The notes under the pieces are model-generated. The model searched no databases. It saw nothing but the letters and a program-made list of their open reading frames with translations, and was not told where the DNA came from. DNA of 64,000 nt from Microbacterium oxydans (GTDB lineage: Bacteria; Actinomycetota; Actinomycetes; Actinomycetales; Microbacteriaceae), in contig NZ_CP092891.1 of the NCBI RefSeq assembly GCF_026559675.1, positions 2,976,001 to 3,040,000 of the forward strand, in the 5' to 3' direction. Positions 44,072-51,867 of this stretch are shown here, one piece after another (position 1 is the stretch's first letter; the number at the start of each line of letters is the position of its first letter). The position numbers and the translations under genes were made by a program.

Positions 44072-44099
44072 TCGTCTGGTCGAACTCGTCTGGTCGAAC
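44072..44099. repeat. Tandem 14-bp repeat in the SDR leader
   Basis: TCGTCTGGTCGAAC is repeated exactly twice, head to tail, 13 nt before the SDR start. It could be a duplication or a double operator half-site. Confidence 0.7.
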
Positions 44100-44191
44100 A
44101 GGACCCAGCCTCCCCGATGCCCCTCGCCTGGCATCAGGGGGTTGACATCCCTCCGCTCCGACCCGGAAGGCGGTCGAGGCCCCGGGGTACG

Positions 44192-44233
44192 CCGAGACCC
44201 ACCGGCGGAGGCGTCTCCACGGGTGGGTCTCGG
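44192..44233 (-). terminator. Stem-loop after the DUF7882 gene
   Basis: A perfect 12-bp stem (CCGAGACCCACC at 44192-44203 with GGTGGGTCTCGG at 44222-44233) with an inner GGAG/CTCC stem in its 18-nt loop. It lies 35 nt beyond the DUF7882 stop on the minus strand, in the 209-nt gap before the SDR gene. No T-run follows. Confidence 0.55.
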
Positions 44234-44268
44234 TGGTGCCGACGGGTGTCGGCTTCAGGTGTTCGGGG

Positions 44269-44616
44269 TCAGAGCGGAGGCGTGACCGGGACCTCTCCGC
44301 CGCCGGGCTCGTCGCCCGCCTCGGCGGGTTCCGGCACGAGGTACAGCCCGCTCGGGGCGTTCGCGGTGAAGGCGAGCGCCTCGATCCATGCGCGGTTGAT
44401 GGAGGGCTGACGGCTGCCGAAGTACTTGAAGACGAGGGAGCTGCCGGGCTGGATCCACACCGTCGTGCGCCCGCCGCCGACGCTCGCGTCCTCGCGCCAG
44501 CTGAACGGGAACGGCTCACCTCGGCGCAGCTTCGCGGTGATGACGAGCTGCAGATGAGTCAGAGCGCGATCCTCGATCTCGGTCTTGACTCCGCCTTCGT
44601 AGACGAACTTTCCCAT
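44269..44616 (-). CDS. DUF7882 family small protein
   Basis: 115 residues. The pattern is MGKFVYEG, then LTHLQLVITAKLRRGEPFPF, TTVWIQPGSSLVFKYFGSRQ and INRAWIEALAFTANAPSGLY. It is a small family common in Microbacteriaceae and often mislabelled as ATP-dependent DNA ligase in databases. It contains no ligase motif (no KxDG). The function is unknown. The ATG at 44616 has CAAGGAGC at good spacing. Confidence 0.82.
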   Translation of the reverse strand: MGKFVYEGGVKTEIEDRALTHLQLVITAKLRRGEPFPFSWREDASVGGGRTTVWIQPGSSLVFKYFGSRQPSINRAWIEALAFTANAPSGLYLVPEPAEAGDEPGGGEVPVTPPL

Positions 44617-44768
44617 TCCATGCTCCTTGGTTCTCTGTCGCACCGGGACAGGGGCTTGCCCCCATTCTCGCGCATGCGGGGTCGAACCATCGACGGCGGA
44701 AGTCAACCCCCTCGGCGGAACCTGACGCGGGTCCTAACGTCGGAGTCCCAGCTCGAGGAGGCACTGCC

Positions 44769-45248
44769 ATGAACGCACGACACATCGACGACCGTCCCGA
44801 CGAGGGCTACACCCCGACCACCACGCACGCCCAGTGGGGCGCGGGCAATCCGCGACTGCGGATCACGCGCGACGACGAGCGCACCGAGTTCGCGCTCGAG
44901 GCCGACGTGGTGCGGATCGGCTCCGCCGACGGCAACGAGCTCCGTCTGCCCGAGACCGACCCCGTGCACGCCACGATCACGCACGACGACCGAGACGAGT
45001 ACGTGCTCACGCTGCACGGCGAGGGTGAGACGAATGCCAGCCTGGGGGCGGATGCGACCCACCCCGGCGACGACTCCGAGACGCTCCGCACCGGCGCGCA
45101 CTTCACGGCGGGCCCGTGGACGCTCGTGTTCGCCCGCGACGAGTTCGCCGATCACGGACGGCCCTTCGGAGGCCGATCGGGCGGCGAGTACTCCGACCAG
45201 CCGCTGCAGCCTCCGCGCCCGGACTACGACGAAGGCGAAGAGCGATGA
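44769..45248 (+). CDS. FHA-like domain protein
   Basis: 159 residues. The middle part resembles an FHA phosphothreonine-binding fold: FALEADVVRIGSADGNELRL, then HATITHDDRDEYVLTLHG. The canonical SxxH and the final N are altered, so phosphopeptide binding is uncertain. The C-terminus is acidic and Pro-rich. The gene is followed with an ATGA overlap by a CBS protein and then a CinA-type gene. GAGGAGG precedes ATG 44769. Confidence 0.7.
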   Translation: MNARHIDDRPDEGYTPTTTHAQWGAGNPRLRITRDDERTEFALEADVVRIGSADGNELRLPETDPVHATITHDDRDEYVLTLHGEGETNASLGADATHPGDDSETLRTGAHFTAGPWTLVFARDEFADHGRPFGGRSGGEYSDQPLQPPRPDYDEGEER

Positions 45249-45658
45249 CGACCACGCGCGACCTCATGACCCCGAGCCCGCGCTGCATCGGTGTGAACGA
45301 CTCGCTGCGCATCGCGGCGTCGGTCATGGCCGACCTCGATGTCGGCGCGCTGCCCATCTGCGGCGAGGACAGCCGACTCAAGGGCATGCTCACGGATCGC
45401 GACATCGTGGTCGGGGCCATCGCCCTGGGGATGGATCCGGAGACGACCCCGGCGGAGGCGCTCGCGAAGGGCAAGCCGATCACCGTGGACGCCGACGACG
45501 ACATCCACGTGGCGCTCGACCGGATGCAGGAGAACCAGATACGTCGGCTCCCCGTGATCGACGACCATCGGCTGGTCGGCATCGTCAGCCAGGCCGACAT
45601 CGCCCGCTCGCTGTCCGCCGCCACGACCGGCAAGACCGTGGAGAGCATCTCGCGGTGA
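45245..45658 (+). CDS. CBS domain pair protein
   Basis: 137 residues consisting of one Bateman module: CBS1 (LMTPSPRCIGVNDSLRIAAS to LTDRDIVVGAIAL) and CBS2 (ITVDADDDIHVALDRMQENQ, RRLPVIDDHRLVGIVSQADI). Such proteins bind adenosyl nucleotides and sense energy or redox state. The start overlaps the FHA-like gene (ATGA), and the stop overlaps the CinA start (GTGA), so the three are one coupled set. Confidence 0.92.
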   Translation: MTTTRDLMTPSPRCIGVNDSLRIAASVMADLDVGALPICGEDSRLKGMLTDRDIVVGAIALGMDPETTPAEALAKGKPITVDADDDIHVALDRMQENQIRRLPVIDDHRLVGIVSQADIARSLSAATTGKTVESISR

Positions 45659-46197
45659 CCGGGCAGGACGACCACTCTCAGCCGCCCGGGCCCGACGGCC
45701 CGAGTGCCCTCGAGCACCTGAGCCGGCTCGCGGTCGAGCGACGCGTGCGCGTGGGCGTCGCGGAGTCCCTCACGTCCGGCCGTCTCGCGAGCACGGTCGG
45801 CGCCGGCGACGCCGCGTCCGACTGGTTCGCCGGGGGCATCGTGGCCTATCTGACCGACGTGAAGGAGCGCGTCCTCGGCATGGCGCCCGGGACCGATCCC
45901 TGCTCCGCCGAGTGCGCCGAGCAGCTCGCCCGGGGCGCACTCCGCCTCTTCGACGCCGACCTCTGCGTGTCGACCACCGGGGTCGGCGGCCCCGGTGGTC
46001 AGGGCGGCCACCCCGCCGGGACCGTGTACCTGGGATGGGCGACCGCGGACGGCGTCGGCCATCGACGGCTGGCGCTGGTCGGGGAACCGGAGGAGGTCCT
46101 GGTCGCGAGCGTCGACGCCGCCGTCCGACTGCTCGCCTTCCACGCGGAGGGCCTGCGTCCGCTCGGACCCCGCCGTGGAGCGCGGAGCCCCGAGTAG
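45655..46197 (+). CDS. CinA family protein (nicotinamide-nucleotide amidohydrolase domain)
   Basis: 180 residues corresponding to the C-terminal PncC-type domain of CinA: RVRVGVAESLTSGRLASTVG, GGIVAYLTDVKERVLG, CVSTTGVGGPGGQGGHPAGT. It would deamidate NMN to nicotinate mononucleotide in NAD recycling. The N-terminal MoCF-like domain of full CinA is absent, as in stand-alone PncC. The start is GTG with a GTGA overlap to the CBS gene. Confidence 0.88.
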   Translation: MTGQDDHSQPPGPDGPSALEHLSRLAVERRVRVGVAESLTSGRLASTVGAGDAASDWFAGGIVAYLTDVKERVLGMAPGTDPCSAECAEQLARGALRLFDADLCVSTTGVGGPGGQGGHPAGTVYLGWATADGVGHRRLALVGEPEEVLVASVDAAVRLLAFHAEGLRPLGPRRGARSPE

Positions 46198-46205
46198 AGC
46201 GGTCG

Positions 46206-47294
46206 TCAGGAGCCGGGCAGCAGCCCGATCCGCAGCGGAGCTCCCGGCGCCGCCGCCTCCCCGAGCGCCGCGTCGATGTCGGAGAGGGCGCGGACGGCGC
46301 CGACCGCATCGCCGAAGGGGTACGCCCGCCCGCGCCCGGCGAGGAACGCGACCGCCTCGGCCAGCTCGGCCCCCGTGTAGTTGTGGATGCCGGCGACCGT
46401 GACCAGGCGCCGCACGATGCTCTCCGCGTCGAACGGGACCGGGTCGGCCGGGAACACGCTGCCGACGAGCACGACCGTCCCGCCGACCGCCACCCCCGCG
46501 AGGGCCTCACCCACCGCGTGCCCCGACGCCTCGATCACGACGTCCGGGTCGCGGTCGAGACTCGTCGCGCCGAACCGTGCCGCGAGCGCGCGCCGCTCCG
46601 CGTTCGGATCGAGCACCTCGACCGTCGCACCCTGCTCCGCGGCGATGGCCGCGGCGGAGAGTCCGACCAGCCCCGCGCCGTGGATCCGCACGGCCGCACC
46701 GTCGAGGTCGCGGTCCTTCGCCGCCCGCGCCACCGCGGCCCAGGCGGTCGCGGTCGCGCACCCCGCGGGCGCGAGGACGGATGCCGGCAGCGCCTCGGGC
46801 ACGCGCACGATGGTCGTCCCCTCCCGCAGCTGCACGTGGCTCGCGAACGCCCCGGTGAGATCGCCGTGCGCGCCGACCCGATCGTGGCCGTACTTGCCCA
46901 GGGCGCGGCACTTCTGCGGCATCCCCTGCAGGCAGCGGTCACAGCTCGCGCACGAGATCGTCACCGACCACACCACACGATCGCCGATGCGCAGCGGGGT
47001 CCCGTCGACCGTGTGCGCGCCGGTGTCCCCGGTCGCGATCACGCGCCCGACGCTCTCGTGACCGAGCACGAGCGGCGTCGGAGCCGGGCGACGCCCCTGC
47101 ACGGTGTGCACGTCCGAACCGCAGATGGTCGACATCTCGACCGCGACGAGCACGTCGCCGTCGGCGAGCGCGACCCCCGGGACGGCGATCGTCTCGTGCG
47201 GGTGGCCTTCGCCGATCCACACCATCGCGGTCGCCGCCGGGCGCAGGGCGACGTCTCGGCGGTGGCCGGGAGGACGGATCAGCAGGGTTCCCAT
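46206..47294 (-). CDS. Zinc-binding alcohol dehydrogenase of the phosphonate locus (HpnZ-like)
   Basis: 362-residue medium-chain dehydrogenase. The catalytic zinc site is TICGSDVHT and LGHESVGRV. The structural zinc part has clustered Cys residues (SCASCDRCLQGMPQKCRAL). A Rossmann fold follows (IHGAGLVGLSAAAIAAEQGA). It matches the phosphonate-catabolism-associated dehydrogenases known from TIGR03366. It is last in the phosphonate operon and may dispose of acetaldehyde released by the HAD enzyme. The ATG at 47294 lies 10 nt below the HAD stop. Confidence 0.85.
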   Translation of the reverse strand: MGTLLIRPPGHRRDVALRPAATAMVWIGEGHPHETIAVPGVALADGDVLVAVEMSTICGSDVHTVQGRRPAPTPLVLGHESVGRVIATGDTGAHTVDGTPLRIGDRVVWSVTISCASCDRCLQGMPQKCRALGKYGHDRVGAHGDLTGAFASHVQLREGTTIVRVPEALPASVLAPAGCATATAWAAVARAAKDRDLDGAAVRIHGAGLVGLSAAAIAAEQGATVEVLDPNAERRALAARFGATSLDRDPDVVIEASGHAVGEALAGVAVGGTVVLVGSVFPADPVPFDAESIVRRLVTVAGIHNYTGAELAEAVAFLAGRGRAYPFGDAVGAVRALSDIDAALGEAAAPGAPLRIGLLPGS

Positions 47295-47304
47295 GTCGGC
47301 CCGC

Positions 47305-48012
47305 TCAGGAGGCCGCGACGAGCGGGAGCAGCTCGCGCTGGACGAGCACGTCGCGCAGGGCGGTGATGTCGCTGAGCACGGCATCGGCACCCGCGCCGCT
47401 GAGGGCAGGACGGTCGTGGGCACCGGTGAGCACACCCGCGACGAAGCCCGCACCGGCCCGACGCCCCGACTCGACATCGCTCACGGTGTCTCCGACGACC
47501 GCGACGGCCGCGACGGAGGAGGTCTGCGTGCGCAGCAGCGCGCTGAGCACGAGGTCGGGCGCGGGGCGTCCGCGACCGGCGTCGATCGGCGACAGCGCCA
47601 GGTCGATGAGTCCGTGCCAGCCGAGGCCGTCGAGGAGCGCCTCGCGCGTGACCGGCGCGAAGCCCGTGGTGAGCACGACCTTCAGCCCGGCATCCTTCAG
47701 TCCCTGGATCGCGTCGGCCGCGCCGGGGATCTCCGAGACGCCCTGCTCCGCGACGATCTCGGCGTAGGCGCCCTCGAAGGCGGCGGTCGCGCGCTCGGCC
47801 GCGACGACGTCGCCGCCGGCGAGATGCGTGAAGACGTCGATCTTCGACTGCCCCATGGTCACGCGCACGTAGTCGAGCGCTTCGGCCCACGGCATCCGGT
47901 CGGCGACGCCGGTGCGCTCGGCGGCGCGCTGGAACGCCTGCTCCACGACGCCGTCGTCGAGCACCGTGGTTCCCGCCATGTCGAGGACGACGAGTTCGAG
48001 AGGAGTGGTCAT
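47305..48012 (-). CDS. Phosphonatase-like HAD hydrolase (PhnX-related)
   Basis: 235 residues. HAD motif 1 is VVLDMAGTT with nucleophile D11 and the PhnX-like AGT. The cap has MGQSKIDVF, where K57 aligns with the Schiff-base Lys of phosphonoacetaldehyde hydrolase (LLKIDH in PhnX). Motifs 3-4 are GRPAPD and VVGDTVSDVESG. This supports C-P bond cleavage of phosphonoacetaldehyde to acetaldehyde and phosphate. The family corresponds to TIGR03351. The ATG at 48012 overlaps the stop of the flavoprotein gene (ATGA), with GGAAGGAAC as ribosome site. Confidence 0.88.
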   Translation of the reverse strand: MTTPLELVVLDMAGTTVLDDGVVEQAFQRAAERTGVADRMPWAEALDYVRVTMGQSKIDVFTHLAGGDVVAAERATAAFEGAYAEIVAEQGVSEIPGAADAIQGLKDAGLKVVLTTGFAPVTREALLDGLGWHGLIDLALSPIDAGRGRPAPDLVLSALLRTQTSSVAAVAVVGDTVSDVESGRRAGAGFVAGVLTGAHDRPALSGAGADAVLSDITALRDVLVQRELLPLVAAS

Positions 48013-49148
48013 GATGTTCCTTCCATTGCTGCCGCCCACCCGAAGGCGGCGGTGAGATTCTGTTCGGCCAGGCCCAACCCCGTGGTCATCCCGATGCCGG
48101 TGGTCGCGGCGAGCACGAGCACGCCGTCGTCGCCCCGGTCGATCAGGAACTCCTGCCGGCCCTTCGCGTACACGCCCTGCCAGCGCTCGAGCACGCGGGG
48201 TGCCGGCGCATCGAACAGCGCCTCCGCCTCGGTGAGGAACGCGGAGAAGGCGGCCTCGGGCTGGAACGGCGCCGGCGCTACGGCCGTGGTGTGCGAGTCG
48301 CCGATGATGAGCGTGCCGTCGGGCAGCTGCGTGTACATCTGGTTGAGGTCGATCGCGGCGAGGTCGGGGCGCTCGGCGTGCAGACGCTCCCGCAGCGCGG
48401 TGGCCTCCGGTCCGTCCGAGAACCGGCCGTAGCGGACGAGCGACCAGCCGGTGAGCAGCGGTGCGGCGAGCGGATGCCGGAACGACACCGCCGCCCGCAT
48501 CATGTCGAGGGCGCAGCGCACGACCCCGTGGCGTTCGGCGACGTCGGGCAGCAGCTGATCGATGTCGTGGTTCACGGCGACGACGACGCTCGCGCAGCCG
48601 ATCGGACCGCGGGTGGTGTCCACACGGCCCTCCCCCACCGCGGTGACGGCGGTGCGGAAGCGGAACTCCACGCCCCGCTCCGCCAGGTGACGGACGATCG
48701 CGTCGGCCGCCGTGCGCGGATCGGTCTGCAGGTCGGTCTCGATGTGCGCGCCGCCGACGAGCCCCTCGGCACGGAGCGGTGCGAGGCGCAGGAGCTCGGC
48801 GGCCTCCAGCATCCGGATGCCGCCGTCACTGGCCGCGGCCTCGAGCACGGCGAGCTCGTCGTCGTGGCGGGCCGCGACGAGTGTGCCCGACTCGCGCAGC
48901 CAGAAGCCCGCATCCTGGGAGAGACGCAGCCACAGGTCGCGCGAGGCGTCGGCGTAGCGTCGCGCCTCCCCTCCCTGCGCACCGATGCAGAGGTGCCCGA
49001 AGTTGCGGATCGTGGCGCCGATCGGCGCCTCGGTGCGGTCGACCACGATCACGCGCAGACCGCGCCGCACCGCCGCGTAGGCCGCACCGAGACCGACGAT
49101 GCCGGAGCCGACCACGACGAGGTCGGCCGTGTCGAGGGGACGATTCAT
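48009..49148 (-). CDS. FAD-dependent amine oxidase-like protein of the phosphonate locus (HpnW-like)
   Basis: 379-residue flavoprotein of the glycine oxidase/DAO fold: VVVGSGIVGLGAAYAAVRRG at the N-terminus and the FAD/C-terminal motif AATTGIGMTTGLGLAEQNLT. It matches the TIGR03364 group that occurs in phosphonate operons. No PhnW transaminase gene is present, so it probably converts 2-aminoethylphosphonate or an N-alkyl form to phosphonoacetaldehyde; this is inference. Its ATG overlaps the stop of phnE, and its stop overlaps the HAD start. Confidence 0.85.
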   Translation of the reverse strand: MNRPLDTADLVVVGSGIVGLGAAYAAVRRGLRVIVVDRTEAPIGATIRNFGHLCIGAQGGEARRYADASRDLWLRLSQDAGFWLRESGTLVAARHDDELAVLEAAASDGGIRMLEAAELLRLAPLRAEGLVGGAHIETDLQTDPRTAADAIVRHLAERGVEFRFRTAVTAVGEGRVDTTRGPIGCASVVVAVNHDIDQLLPDVAERHGVVRCALDMMRAAVSFRHPLAAPLLTGWSLVRYGRFSDGPEATALRERLHAERPDLAAIDLNQMYTQLPDGTLIIGDSHTTAVAPAPFQPEAAFSAFLTEAEALFDAPAPRVLERWQGVYAKGRQEFLIDRGDDGVLVLAATTGIGMTTGLGLAEQNLTAAFGWAAAMEGTS

Positions 49149-50902
49149 CGGAACACCTTCCGCATCCACATGGCCAGCCCTTCGACGACGAGCACGGTGG
49201 CGAGGATCATCAGCACGATCGCCGTCACGGTCTCGTAGCGCGAGCCCTGGCTGGCGTTGAGCAGGTAGTAGCCGACACCTCCGCCGCCGACGATGCCGAG
49301 GATCGTCGCCGCGCGGATGTTCGTGTCGAGCATGTAGAAGCTGTGGCCGATGAGCGCCTGCATGCCCTGCGGCACGGTGGCCGAGGTGTAGGTCTGCAGA
49401 CGTGTCGCCCCCACGGCGCGCAGCGCGCGCTCGGGGCCGCGGTCCACCTCTTCGAACGAGTCGGCGATGAGCTTGCCGAGCAGGCCGATGCCGCCGATCG
49501 CGAGGGCGATGACGCCGGCCTGCGCACCGAGGCCGGTGATGACCACGAGCACGATCGCGAGGATCAGCTCCGGGATGCCGCGGATGCCGACGAGCAGCAG
49601 TCGCGCCGTGCCCCGCGCCCCCGAGCTCGGAGCGACGTTGCGGGCCGCGAGCGAGCCGAGCACGAGCGACGGGAGCAGGGTGAGCACGGTCGCGGCGAGG
49701 GCGATGGCGACGGTGTCGCGCATGGCCTGGAACATGGTGCTCGCGTCGTAGTTGCCGAACGACGGCGGCCAGAACTTCGCGGCGACCTCGGGCAGTTTGG
49801 CCCAGAAGGTGAGAAGGTCCATCCAGTTGATCTGGCTCACCACGACGCTGCCGATCACCACGAGCACGGCGACGACGCCGGCGATCGTGTGTCGCACGCG
49901 CTGCGCGGTCCAGGGCCGACGCACGGCCGACTCCGGACTGGCCGCCCAGGCCGGGCGCCCCGCGGGAGCTGCGGCGGCGCTCGCTCCGAGACGCGGGTGC
50001 AGGAGGCGGTCCATCCACGAGCGGGTGTGCTTCTGCTCGCCGAGCATCGCCCCTCGGACCATGCTGGAGACGATCTCCATGACGATGCAGAGGAGGAAGA
50101 TGACCAGCGCGATGCCGAGGCCCTTGCCGTAGTTGAGCGACTTGAAGGCGTACGACATCTCGAGGCCGAGGCCGGCGACGCCGACGTAGCCGAGCACGAC
50201 GCTGCCGCGCAGGTTGATGTCGTTGCGGTGCAGCACGGTGGCCACCCAGCTGGGCAGCACCTGCGGCAGGATGCCGGACGTGAACTCCTGCATCTTCGAA
50301 CCGCCGGCCGCCCGGATGGCGAGACGGGGGCCTTCGTCGATCTGCTCGATCGCGTCGGCGAACATCTTCGAGATCATGCCGATCGAGTGGATGCCGATGG
50401 CGAGGATGCCGGGAAGCGTGCCGAGCGAGAACATCAGCACGAACGCCATCGCGAGCACGACGTCGGGGAGGGCGCGCGTGAGGACGCCGACGAAGCGGGC
50501 AGCGGCGCGCCACCCGTTCCCCGGCGTCGTGTTCGAGGCGGCGAGGTAGGCGATCGGCACCGACAGCACGGCGGCGAGCAGCGTGCCCACGAGCACCAGG
50601 CCCACCGTGAGCGCGATCAGCCAGGCGAGGTCGCCGGGCTCGGGGAATGTGAGGCCGCCGACGCGCGCCATGAAGTTCTCGGCGTTGCCCCAGCTCTGCA
50701 CCATCGCCGGGATCGAGATGTCGACGTCGCGGACGGCGAGGATGCCGAGCACCACGAGGGCTACGAGCGTGAGGGATGCCGCGATCCGCTCCGGCGAGAT
50801 CGGGCGCTTCGGGGCGCGCTCCGCGACACCGCGTCCGCCGCCCTGAGGTGCCGATCCGCCACCGTGGATCGCGGAGTCCGTCGAGGCGTCCAGAGCCGTC
50901 AT
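49145..50902 (-). CDS. phnE: Phosphonate ABC permease, two PhnE units fused
   Basis: 585 residues, about twice a normal PhnE. The first unit (residues about 35-310) has ALPDVVLAMAFVLMFSLGTL and EQIDEGPRLAIRAAGGSKMQ as the EAA coupling loop. The second (residues about 335-585) has GIRGIPELILAIVLVVITGL and EEVDRGPERALRAVGATRLQ. One chain can therefore form the whole membrane channel. The stop overlaps the flavoprotein start and the start overlaps the phnC stop (ATGA), so the operon is tightly coupled. Confidence 0.92.
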   Translation of the reverse strand: MTALDASTDSAIHGGGSAPQGGGRGVAERAPKRPISPERIAASLTLVALVVLGILAVRDVDISIPAMVQSWGNAENFMARVGGLTFPEPGDLAWLIALTVGLVLVGTLLAAVLSVPIAYLAASNTTPGNGWRAAARFVGVLTRALPDVVLAMAFVLMFSLGTLPGILAIGIHSIGMISKMFADAIEQIDEGPRLAIRAAGGSKMQEFTSGILPQVLPSWVATVLHRNDINLRGSVVLGYVGVAGLGLEMSYAFKSLNYGKGLGIALVIFLLCIVMEIVSSMVRGAMLGEQKHTRSWMDRLLHPRLGASAAAAPAGRPAWAASPESAVRRPWTAQRVRHTIAGVVAVLVVIGSVVVSQINWMDLLTFWAKLPEVAAKFWPPSFGNYDASTMFQAMRDTVAIALAATVLTLLPSLVLGSLAARNVAPSSGARGTARLLLVGIRGIPELILAIVLVVITGLGAQAGVIALAIGGIGLLGKLIADSFEEVDRGPERALRAVGATRLQTYTSATVPQGMQALIGHSFYMLDTNIRAATILGIVGGGGVGYYLLNASQGSRYETVTAIVLMILATVLVVEGLAMWMRKVFR

Positions 50903-51723
50903 GATGCCGCCACCTGGGCCGCGGCTTCCACGAGCTCCTCCTGCACGGCACGGATCTCGGCGGTCGTGGTCGCGACGCGTCCGTAGATCTCCATGACCTC
51001 GGCCTTGGTGAGGTCACCGGTCGGGGTGTCCAGCACGACCTCGCCGTGACGCAGGCCGACGATGCGGTCGGCCCACGAGATGGCGAGGTCGACCTGGTGC
51101 AGGCTGCACACCACGGTGAGGCCCTCGTCGGCGGCGATCTCGCGGATCAGCGCCATGACCTGCTCGCTCGACTCGGGGTCGAGCGACGCGACCGGCTCGT
51201 CCGCGAGCAGGATCGCCGGCTTCTGCATGAGGGCGCGGGCGATGGCCACCCGCTGCTGCTGTCCGCCCGAGAGCGTGTCGCTGCGCTGGTAGGCGCGGTC
51301 GAGCAGCCCGACGCGGTCGAGGTGCTCGAGCGCGGTGAGCTTCGAGGCCCGCGAGTAGCCCCAGAGGCCGAGACGCGGTCCGCGCACACCGGACAGGGAG
51401 CCGGTGAGTACGTTCTCGAGCACCGTGAGCGACGGCACGAGCTCGAACTGCTGGAAGATGAAGCCGACGCGGCTGCGGAGATCGCGCAGCGCCCTCCCCT
51501 TGAGCGCGGGGACCTGGGACCCGAGCACCTCGACGGAGCCGGACGTGGGGATCTCGAGGCCGTCGAGATGCCGCAGCAGGGTGGACTTCCCCGAGCCGGA
51601 CAGCCCGAGGAGCACGACGATCTCCCCGCGGGAGACCTCCAGCGAGGCGTCCTTCAGGGCGGTCGTCGTCCCGAAGGTCTTCGTCACGCCGTCGAGACGG
51701 ATGAGGGCGTCGGATGCAGTCAT
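50899..51723 (-). CDS. phnC: Phosphonate ABC transporter ATP-binding protein
   Basis: 274 residues: Walker A GLSGSGKST near residue 39, signature LSGGQQQRVAIARALMQKPA, Walker B ILLADEPVASLDPES, and switch His in SLHQVDLA. LRDLRSRVGFIFQQFELVPS is the Q-loop region typical of PhnC. It powers the fused PhnE channel. It is separated from phnD by 144 nt containing repeats and a strong hairpin. Confidence 0.93.
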   Translation of the reverse strand: MTASDALIRLDGVTKTFGTTTALKDASLEVSRGEIVVLLGLSGSGKSTLLRHLDGLEIPTSGSVEVLGSQVPALKGRALRDLRSRVGFIFQQFELVPSLTVLENVLTGSLSGVRGPRLGLWGYSRASKLTALEHLDRVGLLDRAYQRSDTLSGGQQQRVAIARALMQKPAILLADEPVASLDPESSEQVMALIREIAADEGLTVVCSLHQVDLAISWADRIVGLRHGEVVLDTPTGDLTKAEVMEIYGRVATTTAEIRAVQEELVEAAAQVAAS

Positions 51724-51743
51724 GTCAGTTTCCTGTCGGTCTT

Positions 51744-51826
51744 CCGGTCGTGGAGCGAGCGAAGCTTCCCGGTCGTGGAGCGAGCGGCGCTCCCCGGTCG
51801 TTGAGCGAGCGAAGCGAGTCGAAACG
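51744..51826. repeat. Three 25-bp repeats ending in a GGTCGTTGAGCGAGCGAAG-type element
   Basis: CCGGTCGTGGAGCGAGCG starts at 51744, 51769 and (with one T change) 51794, an exact 25-nt period. The third copy continues as AAGCGAGTCGAAACG and runs into the hairpin at 51825. Sequences of the GGTCGTTGAGCGAGCG type recur between genes in Microbacteriaceae genomes (from memory), so this is probably a dispersed intergenic repeat that has been duplicated in tandem. Confidence 0.75.
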
Positions 51827-51857
51827 CCCCACCCGGCGCGAGACGCCGGGTGGGGCG
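51825..51857 (-). terminator. 14-bp perfect stem-loop between phnD and phnC
   Basis: Arms 51825-51838 (CGCCCCACCCGGCG) and 51844-51857, loop CGAGA, only 10 nt after the phnD stop in the minus direction, followed by GTTTCG. It is terminator-like. Partial termination or 3'-end protection would give more PhnD binding protein than PhnC/E, as is usual in ABC operons. Confidence 0.65.
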
Positions 51858-51867
51858 GTTCAGCGGG

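Noticed and set aside
44269..44616. ATP-dependent DNA ligase (a label often given to this small family)
   Set aside because: No nucleotidyltransferase motif and far too short; it is kept as a DUF7882-type protein.
51744..51826. 25-bp tandem repeats as a CRISPR array
   Set aside because: The copies are contiguous with almost no unique sequence between them, there are only three, and there are no cas genes.
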